From an uncultured Verrucomicrobiales bacterium (lineage in GTDB: Bacteria > Verrucomicrobiota > Verrucomicrobiia > Verrucomicrobiales > Akkermansiaceae): a stretch of DNA of 64,000 nt. The notes beneath the pieces were generated by a model that saw only the letters and a list, made by a program, of their open reading frames with translations, was not told where the DNA came from and did not search any database. Position 1 is the first letter of the stretch. Each line of letters opens with the position of its first letter. Shown piece by piece: positions 18,022 to 25,387 of the stretch. The position numbers and the translations under genes are program-made. The stretch lies in NCBI GenBank assembly GCA_905478925.1, contig CAJQKQ010000022.1:27594-91593 (forward strand). The letters run 5' to 3'.

Positions 18022-18164
18022 AGCTGTAGGAACCCTAAATTACACGGGCACCGGATGCTGCGCGGATTTTGCGGAAGACTACCCTGCAGTTGCGAGCGGT
18101 TCATGCGCGGGAATCCGGGCTACTCTCCGGCATGGGATGCGCAGTCATTCCAAGCAACTTCCCC

Positions 18165-18295
18165 CCTGTTCCTTCGGTTCAAAATGAAGAGCGTGCCATT
18201 GAGAAGCGCTATCATTGCCAATAGCGCGAGCAGGAGCAGTTCGGGCGTGTGTGATTCACCCGTGCTACGTAGATGAATCCCGCCACTGTTGCGGA
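18165..18295 (-). pseudogene. Frameshifted C-terminal fragment of a COG0701-type permease
   Basis: Minus-strand translation gives TVAGFIYVARVNHTRP in one frame, continuing as TPELLLLALLAMIALLNG and LFILNRRNR in the next. Both align with the tail of the permease-like gene at 20923-21399 (TLAGLLYGAWVDQTRPELLLLAL...LNRRIKK). The two DNA segments share a stretch TAGCGCGAGCAGGAGCAGTT. A +1/-1 frameshift and the missing body show this is a dead copy. It is the only recognisable content of the 18022-18345 gap. Confidence 0.7.
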
Positions 18296-18345
18296 GCGTG
18301 TGACAAGCCGTGCGTAGTTTTTTTGCGGGTGGGAGGATATGAACG

Positions 18346-19716
18346 GTGCGTATGACACCGCTTTTTCCAGAACTTGAAGATGAGTCACACAGGATGAGCG
18401 TTTGTCTTGGGCGGATACCCGAGATGTGGAACAGAAACGTCCACTATTTTGGCAATGTTCGTGAAATGTTTTTTGGAAACGAACAGCAGGTGGGGGAACT
18501 GGAGCGCCGGGTCGGAGGGGTTGAGTCACACGGAGGACGCCTTCTTCCCATTTTGAATCTCATGTATCGGGGCAGAGGTGAGAATACCCTCTATCTCGAG
18601 AAGATGCCTGATCTCATCTTGAATGAATATTTTCAAGATCTCAGGCTCTCGCTACCCAAGGTCGATATTCTTCCACAAAATCTTTACCATGATCCTCTGA
18701 CCTTGATTAGAAAAGTAGAGAGGGATTTGCCAGAATGGATTGATGGCTATGTCACTGATGCAGTTCTTGATGAGTTATCCGTGAAGGCGGGCGTACCCAC
18801 GGTCACTACCTATCATGCAAGTCGGCTCGGGAATCACAAGGGTGCGCTACATCGGCATCTGGAATTACGGGGAATTCCGGTGTTCCCTACCTACTATGCC
18901 AGCCATCCCGGAGAGGTGGACGGCTGTCTTGATCGTCTTCAGGCACAAGCTTTCCAGTCAGCTGCAGTCAAGTCTGTGATCGGAGCTTCGGGGGTAGGCT
19001 TGCAAAGGATCTCGACGACTCCGGGCGAGCGAGTATCTATTGATGAGAGTTATTTCTTCGAGGGGTCATGTATGGTGCAGGGTTGGCTGGATACAAGTCG
19101 CCCAGAGGTGGAGGAAGTTCTCTCTCCCAGTGTGCAGGTTTTTCTCAAAGAGAATGTGGTTTCACTCTTCGATATCACCGAGCAATTTCTCAGTGCGGCG
19201 AGTCTTTTTAAAGGGAACGAATGTCCGCCTTCCTATCTTGAATGGCCGGATCATGCGGGCATTCGACAAGAGTTGATTCGACAAGCGGAAATCGTCGCAG
19301 CATGGCTCCATGAGGTGGGGGTTCGAGGGGCGGCCAGTATCGACTTCCTCGTTGCCCGCGGAGAGAAGGGTTTCACCGTCTATGTCTGTGAGGCCAATGC
19401 TCGGGTCACGGGGGCGACCTACCCATCTCTACTCGCGAGACATTTTCATGAAGGTGGTGCCTGGGTGATGCGGAATTTGAAGTTCCAGCATCCTGTGCCG
19501 ACAGCGCAGCTCCTCAGTATCCTCAATACTCATCGCTACCTTTATGAACTGGGGATGGAGCGCGGGTTGATGCCCTATAATCTCTACACCTGTGATCAGG
19601 GCAGGGTGGAGCAGGGGCAGTTCCTGGTGATAGCTCCAGAGATCATGACTTGTAAAGGGCTCCTCCTTGAAGCTGAGCGAGATATTCCCATCGACTGGGA
19701 ATATGAGCGGGCTTGA
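18346..19716 (+). CDS. ATP-grasp peptide ligase-like protein (PGM1-related)
   Basis: A 456-residue protein resembling the pre-ATP-grasp/PGM1-type ligases that form peptide bonds in pheganomycin-like pathways. The N-terminal half (FGNVREMFFGN, LYLEKMPDLILNEYF) fits the family; the C-terminal ATP-grasp has GASGVGLQRI, the metal/ATP region SIDFLVARGEKGFTVYVCEANARVTG, and a final PGM1-C-like segment. It begins with GTG at 18346 (or ATG 18352); a GGGAGG lies upstream at 18331-18336. The M20 amidohydrolase gene is convergent, 12 bp away. Substrate unknown. Confidence 0.7.
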   Translation: MRMTPLFPELEDESHRMSVCLGRIPEMWNRNVHYFGNVREMFFGNEQQVGELERRVGGVESHGGRLLPILNLMYRGRGENTLYLEKMPDLILNEYFQDLRLSLPKVDILPQNLYHDPLTLIRKVERDLPEWIDGYVTDAVLDELSVKAGVPTVTTYHASRLGNHKGALHRHLELRGIPVFPTYYASHPGEVDGCLDRLQAQAFQSAAVKSVIGASGVGLQRISTTPGERVSIDESYFFEGSCMVQGWLDTSRPEVEEVLSPSVQVFLKENVVSLFDITEQFLSAASLFKGNECPPSYLEWPDHAGIRQELIRQAEIVAAWLHEVGVRGAASIDFLVARGEKGFTVYVCEANARVTGATYPSLLARHFHEGGAWVMRNLKFQHPVPTAQLLSILNTHRYLYELGMERGLMPYNLYTCDQGRVEQGQFLVIAPEIMTCKGLLLEAERDIPIDWEYERA

Positions 19717-19728
19717 ACGGTGCTGTAA

Positions 19729-20886
19729 TTATTTCTGCAATTTCGTTCCAGCAACGGTCGCGACTTTTGCAAAATAGTTCGCTCCGATAGTGAGCGCTTC
19801 TTCATCGAAGTCGAATTCACTTGAGTGAAGTGGGTGAACCTCTTTGTTCGGTGAGTGAGAGCCGATGCGGATGTAGCTGCTGGGGACCTTTTGGGCGTAG
19901 TAGGCGAAGTCTTCTGCGCCGAGGCTGGCATAGTCCATGGCCCAGACTTTCGCTTCGCCTACGATGTATATGGCGGCCTCGCGAGAGAGAGCGACGGCTT
20001 CAGGCTTGTTGACGAGAGCTGGGGTGCCGGGTTCGATATCAGTATCGACCTGTGCGCCATGGAGTTGGCCGATGTTACTGGCGATCCGTTCGATCGCGTT
20101 CTTTAGATATTCTCGCAGTTCTCGGTCATGGCAACGGATAGTCCCTTCCATGATGCAGGTTCTGGCAATGATGTTATGAGCACTCCCGGCGTGAAATTTT
20201 CCCACGGTGATGACGGAGGGATGAGAGGGATTAACCTCACGTGATATGATGGTCTGAATGGTCATCACCAAAAGGGATCCGACCACAACGGCATCGGTGG
20301 CTTCGTGCGGACGGGCGGCGTGACCTCCGCCGTTGGTATGGATACGGATGGTGAAGCGGTCGCTGGAGGCATTGACCGCTCCGTCAGTAGCGACAATAGA
20401 GCCGACGGGGTAGTGAGGATCGAGATGAGCACCGAAGGCCATGGCGACCTTATGGAGAGCGCCCGCCTCGATCATTGCTTTCGCCCCTTGGCCGAGTTCC
20501 TCGGCAGGCTGGAACAAGAGGCGGACGGGAAGCGGCGGCTGGCTAGTTTCACTGAGTAGGGCCGCTGCTCCCAGAAGAATGGTGGTGTGTCCATCGTGTC
20601 CACAGGCGTGCATTTTCCCCGGATACCGGGAGGCAAATGAAAGACCTGTTTCCTCTTGAATGGGAAGGGCATCCATATCGGCACGAAGTGCAATGACCGG
20701 ACCGTCCACCTCGCCTGGAAGATCTGCAATCACTCCAGTCCCAGCCACACGTCGGTGTGAGATTTTAAATTTGTCGAGGAAAGCTTCGACTGTTTCGGCA
20801 GTGTGCTTTTCCTGCCACCCGAGTTCAGGATATTGGTGAATGAGCCTCCGGGCCGTGATGAGTTTCCCTTTCAATCTACGGTTCAT
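19729..20886 (-). CDS. M20 family amidohydrolase (IAA-amino-acid hydrolase-like)
   Basis: A 385-residue zinc aminoacylase. HACGHDGHT holds the Cys/His metal ligands, QPAEELGQGAKAM the catalytic Glu-Glu pair, and GGGHAARPHEATDA the lid-domain His. Members cleave N-acyl amino acids or peptides such as hippurate or IAA conjugates in the cytoplasm. No signal peptide. It follows the truncated permease by 36 bp in the same direction and converges on the PGM1-like ligase, which may hint at turnover of an amide made by that ligase; this is inference. Confidence 0.85.
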   Translation of the reverse strand: MNRRLKGKLITARRLIHQYPELGWQEKHTAETVEAFLDKFKISHRRVAGTGVIADLPGEVDGPVIALRADMDALPIQEETGLSFASRYPGKMHACGHDGHTTILLGAAALLSETSQPPLPVRLLFQPAEELGQGAKAMIEAGALHKVAMAFGAHLDPHYPVGSIVATDGAVNASSDRFTIRIHTNGGGHAARPHEATDAVVVGSLLVMTIQTIISREVNPSHPSVITVGKFHAGSAHNIIARTCIMEGTIRCHDRELREYLKNAIERIASNIGQLHGAQVDTDIEPGTPALVNKPEAVALSREAAIYIVGEAKVWAMDYASLGAEDFAYYAQKVPSSYIRIGSHSPNKEVHPLHSSEFDFDEEALTIGANYFAKVATVAGTKLQK

Positions 20887-20922
20887 GATGGGTGGATGAT
20901 TCAGGAGATCTGGAAAAACAGC

Positions 20923-21399
20923 TCATCGAGTCTTGTGAAGAGATGGGCATATATTGCGCAGAGGTCGAGGAGACTTCCGTTCATTTTCAAATTCCCGAAA
21001 AACCGGATTAGAGAATCCCACCGGTGTAACCCCTGCATTTATTATGCTCTTCTTAATCCGCCGATTTAGACAGAAGAGCGTTAAAGCAAGAAAGCCGAGG
21101 ATTCCCACTAGCGCGAGCAGGAGCAGTTCAGGTCGTGTTTGATCCACCCAGGCACCGTAAAGGAGTCCAGCCAGCGTGCTGAACAGTGCGATCAAGCCGA
21201 CATAAGTCATGGCCTTGCGCCGCCCGATGATGGAAACGGTGATGATTTCCTTCGGAATCAATGCGGTCATGGCACCGGCGATGAGAAAGGCCGGGAGCAG
21301 ACACAGAAGGACATGCGCCGCGAGGTAAGAAGCGAGATTCCGGAATCCGCTTCCCAGCAGGTTCATCACAAGGTCGATCATCGCATTCATGTGACTCAC
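20923..21399 (-). CDS. Internally deleted COG0701-type permease (C-terminal remnant retained in frame)
   Basis: A 158-residue membrane protein with about three hydrophobic segments. The start (LASYLAAHVLLCLLPAFLIAGAMTALIPKE) matches the first helix of arsenite/metal-type permeases of the YraQ/ArsP group, but it jumps directly to the last one (YVGLIALFSTLAGLLYGAW). The roughly 200-residue core, including the cysteine motif, is missing. The frame is intact. It overlaps the thioredoxin-like gene by 4 bp, the usual neighbour of such permeases. It is probably non-functional as a transporter, though a small membrane protein may still be made. Confidence 0.65.
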   Translation of the reverse strand: MSHMNAMIDLVMNLLGSGFRNLASYLAAHVLLCLLPAFLIAGAMTALIPKEIITVSIIGRRKAMTYVGLIALFSTLAGLLYGAWVDQTRPELLLLALVGILGFLALTLFCLNRRIKKSIINAGVTPVGFSNPVFREFENERKSPRPLRNICPSLHKTR

Positions 21400-21647
21400 C
21401 TGTCAGCAAGGTGTGCCCGGACCATCCGGGTCAGATCCTTCATGGAGGGAATGCTTCCGCTGCAGACACACTCTTCATTGATGATCAGGGCGGGCGTGGA
21501 CATGACCCCGTATTCGAGATAGCGAGTCGGATCGGTGACTTTTGTCACCTCCGCCTCCACGCCCAGCTCATCAATCACCTTGCGGGTTAGCTGCTCCAGC
21601 TGTTTACAATTCGCACATCCCGAACCAAGAATCTTGATTGTCTGCAT
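21396..21647 (-). CDS. Thioredoxin-like small redox protein (CxxC)
   Basis: An 83-residue thioredoxin-fold protein: MQTIKILGSGCANCKQL with Cys11 and Cys14, then the cis-Pro region MSTPALIINE. It belongs to the redox-active disulfide protein 2 type that normally accompanies COG0701 permeases in thiol- or metal-linked operons. Start is the ATG at 21647; the frame extends to 21701 without supporting signals. It overlaps the gutted permease (ATGA), showing the operon order survived the deletion. Confidence 0.78.
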   Translation of the reverse strand: MQTIKILGSGCANCKQLEQLTRKVIDELGVEAEVTKVTDPTRYLEYGVMSTPALIINEECVCSGSIPSMKDLTRMVRAHLADR

Positions 21648-21763
21648 TGGGTAACGATGACATTTGGAATTGAATATTGCCCTGCATCGATTGCAGAGCA
21701 CTGTGTGTCCTCTGCGCCAGCCCAGGGATCCGGTGCGCAGCCTTCAGCTTGATCGATCTGGCC

Positions 21764-24187
21764 TCAAGCAGGAAGAATTCGACTCTCTGCATCCGCCACA
21801 TTCTGCCTAGCGCGGATTGCGCTATCCGGGGTGAGGGAGATCGAATCGATCCCCTGCTCCACGAGAAATTCGACGTAGTCGGGGTAGTCACTGGGGGCTT
21901 GGCCGCAGATCCCGACGGGAGTGTTGGTTTGGTGGGCGGTTTTGATGAGCTGGGCAATCATCGATTTCACGGCTGGGTTGCGTTCGTCAAAGAGATGAGA
22001 CAAACGGTCGGAGTCCCGGTCGCAGCCAAGGACGAGCTGGGTGAGGTCGTTCGAACCGATGGAAAATCCATCGAAGCGTTTTGCAAAATCCGCGGCGACG
22101 ATGATGTTGCTGGGGATCTCCGCCATCACATAAATTTTGAGGCCTTTTGATGCCCGGGCGAGACCATTTTCCGCCATGACCTTGAGGACATTGTCGGCTT
22201 CTTCCAGTGTGCGGCAGAACGGAATCATGACGACGATGTTGGTGAGTCCCATGTCCTCACGAGCCTTCCTGATGGCGGCACATTCGAGGTCGAAACCCGG
22301 GCGGTAGGCTTCGCTGTAATATCGCGAGGCTCCCCGGAATCCAATCATGGGATTTTCCTCTTCAGGTTCGAACTGCGCCCCACCCAGCAAATGGGCGTAT
22401 TCATTGGTTTTGAAATCGCTCATGCGGACGACGACAGGATTCGGGTAATGGGGCGCGGCGATGGTGGCGATCCCGGAAGCGAGGGTTTCGATGAAATAGT
22501 CGGCATGGCTCGCGTGGTTTTTCGTGAGCCGGGTGACCTCCTCTTTGACTGATTGATCCGTCAGCTCGTCAAAGCGGGCGAGGGCCATGGGATGGACTTT
22601 GATGGCGGTGTTGATGATGAATTCCATGCGGGCGAGGCCGATGCCATCGGAGGGCAGACACCACCAGTGCATCGCGGCTTCCGGGCTGGCGATGTTAAGC
22701 ATGATCTTGGTGCGAGTCGGTGGGACATCGGAGAGTAACGTTTCGGTTTCATCGAAAGGAAGCAGCCCCGGATATACCTTACCCTCCTGGCCCACCGAGC
22801 AATCCACCGTAACAGGATTCCCGGTCGCGAGCTTCCGGGTGGCATCGCCAGTGCCGATGACCGCCGGGACATCAAGCTCACGGCTGACGATGGCGGCGTG
22901 GCTGGTACGTCCGCCATGATCGGTGATGATGGCCGCCGCTTTGCGCATGAGCGGAACCCAATCGGGATCGGTTTGTTCGGCGACGAGAATTTGCCCTTCC
23001 TGGAAATCTCCGGCATCTGCGAGGCTTTTCAGAACGACCGCAGAACCGCTGGCGATCCGGCTGCCGATCGCCAAACCCTCAACCACGGCGGCGGGAGTTT
23101 CTCCCTGGATTTGGTAGCTCCGGATGCTCATGGCGTCCTTCTGGGATTGCACGGTTTCAGGGCGCGCCTGAACAATGAAAATGCCCTGAGTTTCGCCATC
23201 GAGCGCCCATTCGATGTCCATGGCGCGTCCGTAATGTTGCTCGATCTCTACCGCCCAGCGGGCGAGCTGCAGAACCTGCGCATCCGTGATGCAGTAGCGG
23301 GAACGGTCTTCCTCCGGGGTCTTGACCGTGCTTACCCGGTCGCTTCCTTCCGCACCGTAGATCATCTGGATTTCCTTGGTGCCGAGCTTGCGCTGGATGA
23401 TGGGGGTGAATTCGGATTGCTTGAGGCAGGGCTTGAAGATCCGGAACTCGTCGGGAGTAACAGCTCCCTGCACGATGGTCTCACCCAGTCCGTAGGCGGC
23501 ATTGATCACGATGATATTGGGAAATCCCGTCTCAGTATCGATCGTGAACATCACGCCGGAGCAGCCTTTGTCCGAGCGGATCATTTTTTGCACACCTACA
23601 GAAAGCGCGACGGAGGTGTGGCCGAAGCCCTTTTGCTCGCGGTAGCTGATCGCCCGTTCCGTGAAAAGTGATGAGAAACAGGTGATGATGGTGCCAAGCA
23701 AATCCGCCTCGCCGGAGACATTGAGGAAACTTTCCTGCTGCCCGGCGAAGCTGGCATCCGGGAGGTCTTCCGCGGTGGCGCTACTTCTGACCGCGACATC
23801 CGTGGCTACCTTACCGTATTGGTTGGAAAGCGCGGCGTAGCCTACCTTGATCTCTTGCGCGAGAGCTTCGGGAAATTGGGTATCCTTGAAGAGCGCGCGA
23901 ATCCCGCGTGAAGTGTCCGAAAGCGAGATGCGGCCACCTCCATTGTCGTCGAGAAACCTCGCGATGGGAGCATCGAGTTCATTGTAAGTGAGAAATGAGC
24001 GGTAGGCTTCCGCAGTCACGGCGAAACCATCCGGGACACCGATACCCTTCGGACGGAGCGCGCTGACAAGCTCACCGAGCGAGGCGTTTTTCCCTCCCGC
24101 TATAGCCACGTCTGCATTGGTGAGATCCTCAAACCAGCGGACGAATTGGGTTTCCGAACGGGTCTCAGTGAGTGTTGGATTTTTCAT
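21764..24187 (-). CDS. ppsA: Phosphoenolpyruvate synthase
   Basis: An 807-residue enzyme converting pyruvate, ATP and water to PEP, AMP and phosphate. The N-terminal ATP-grasp begins GGKNASLGEL; the phosphohistidine domain has GGRTSHAAIVSREL with catalytic His430; the C-terminal PEP-binding barrel has GIGLARMEF and ends GICGQAPSDYPDY with the catalytic Cys. Length matches the family. It is 14 bp downstream of the alcohol dehydrogenase gene in a leftward operon. It would feed gluconeogenesis and the glycogen genes on this island. Confidence 0.93.
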   Translation of the reverse strand: MKNPTLTETRSETQFVRWFEDLTNADVAIAGGKNASLGELVSALRPKGIGVPDGFAVTAEAYRSFLTYNELDAPIARFLDDNGGGRISLSDTSRGIRALFKDTQFPEALAQEIKVGYAALSNQYGKVATDVAVRSSATAEDLPDASFAGQQESFLNVSGEADLLGTIITCFSSLFTERAISYREQKGFGHTSVALSVGVQKMIRSDKGCSGVMFTIDTETGFPNIIVINAAYGLGETIVQGAVTPDEFRIFKPCLKQSEFTPIIQRKLGTKEIQMIYGAEGSDRVSTVKTPEEDRSRYCITDAQVLQLARWAVEIEQHYGRAMDIEWALDGETQGIFIVQARPETVQSQKDAMSIRSYQIQGETPAAVVEGLAIGSRIASGSAVVLKSLADAGDFQEGQILVAEQTDPDWVPLMRKAAAIITDHGGRTSHAAIVSRELDVPAVIGTGDATRKLATGNPVTVDCSVGQEGKVYPGLLPFDETETLLSDVPPTRTKIMLNIASPEAAMHWWCLPSDGIGLARMEFIINTAIKVHPMALARFDELTDQSVKEEVTRLTKNHASHADYFIETLASGIATIAAPHYPNPVVVRMSDFKTNEYAHLLGGAQFEPEEENPMIGFRGASRYYSEAYRPGFDLECAAIRKAREDMGLTNIVVMIPFCRTLEEADNVLKVMAENGLARASKGLKIYVMAEIPSNIIVAADFAKRFDGFSIGSNDLTQLVLGCDRDSDRLSHLFDERNPAVKSMIAQLIKTAHQTNTPVGICGQAPSDYPDYVEFLVEQGIDSISLTPDSAIRARQNVADAESRILPA

Positions 24188-24201
24188 GATTGATGAGGGA
24201 G

Positions 24202-25272
24202 CTAGGTACCCGGAGTGATGAGCACTTTCAGCACACCATCCTCACGATTTCCGAAAATCTCGTAACCTTGATTAATATCCTCCAGTGAGAATTTGTGAGT
24301 CATCAGCATGGTTGGATCGAAGCGGCCGGACTGCACCACGTTGATGAGTCGCCGCATGCGTTCTTTTCCGCCGGGGCAGAGTGTGGTGACGATGCGATGA
24401 TCTCCCAGACCGGCCGCTATTGATTCATACGGGAGTTCGAGCTTTCCGGAATACACGCCAAGGCTTGAGAGGGTTCCTCCGGGACGCAGGCAGCGCAGGC
24501 AGGACTCGAAGGTCTGCTGCGTGCCGAGCGCTTCGATCGCCACATCAACCCCTCCACCGGTAAGCTTCAGGACTTCCTCGACGACGTCGCATTCGTGGTA
24601 GTTGAGGGTGATGTCCGCCCCCATTCTTTTCGACATGGCGAGGCGGTTCTCATCGCCATCCACCCCGATGATCAACGAGGCGCCAATCAGCTTCGCACCC
24701 ACAGTGGAGCACAATCCGATCGGGCCTTGCGCGAAGACCACCACCGTATCGCCGATGCGGATGCCGCCACTTTCCGCTCCGCCGAATCCGGTTGAGGCGA
24801 TGTCTGCGAGCAGCACGACCTGCTCGTCGGTGACTTCATCGGGGATCTTGGCGAGGTTTGCCTGGGCGTATGGCACGAGCAGATATTCCGCCTGCGCACC
24901 GTTGATGGTATTCCCAAAGCGCCATCCTCCTATCGCCTGACAGCCGGAGCCATGGCCACACTGGGAATGCTGGCCGGAAAGACAGGCGCGGCATTGGCCG
25001 CAGGGCGTGATGGCTCCGACAAGGACGCGGTCGCCGATGTTGTAACCGGTGACGCCGGCACCAAGTTCCTCGATCACTCCCACCGGTTCATGGCCGATGA
25101 TCAGGCCGGGCTCCACGGGATACTCTCCACGGACGATATGTAGATCGGTTCCGCATATCGTGGTGGCGGTGATTTTCAAGACAGCCTCTCCGGGACCGGC
25201 GGAGGGTTTCGGAACGGAGTCAACGCGGATGTCGTTCACTCCATGGAAGACGGTGGCGAGCATGGTTTGCAT
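24202..25272 (-). CDS. Zinc-dependent alcohol dehydrogenase
   Basis: A 356-residue medium-chain dehydrogenase. Catalytic zinc ligands are in CGTDLH and GHEPVG, the structural zinc site in CGQCRACLSGQHSQCGHGSGC, and the NAD(P) fold in VVVFAQGPIGLCSTVGAKL. The TDLHIVRGEYP segment fits the subfamily acting on simple alcohols such as isopropanol or on threonine-like substrates. It lies between PEP synthase and the P-type ATPase in the same direction. Confidence 0.88.
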   Translation of the reverse strand: MQTMLATVFHGVNDIRVDSVPKPSAGPGEAVLKITATTICGTDLHIVRGEYPVEPGLIIGHEPVGVIEELGAGVTGYNIGDRVLVGAITPCGQCRACLSGQHSQCGHGSGCQAIGGWRFGNTINGAQAEYLLVPYAQANLAKIPDEVTDEQVVLLADIASTGFGGAESGGIRIGDTVVVFAQGPIGLCSTVGAKLIGASLIIGVDGDENRLAMSKRMGADITLNYHECDVVEEVLKLTGGGVDVAIEALGTQQTFESCLRCLRPGGTLSSLGVYSGKLELPYESIAAGLGDHRIVTTLCPGGKERMRRLINVVQSGRFDPTMLMTHKFSLEDINQGYEIFGNREDGVLKVLITPGT

Positions 25273-25387
25273 GATGATTGATTGAGTGGGTTGGTGGTTT
25301 TTCTAAAAGTCCATCCTCCGCCGCGCGGGAAAAAGTGGCTACCTGTTCCGTGTTCTGGGCTGTGCGGCTATTGCGAAGATGATCACA

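Noticed and set aside
22898..23671. 257-residue plus-strand open frame
   Set aside because: Antisense to PEP synthase; shadow frame.
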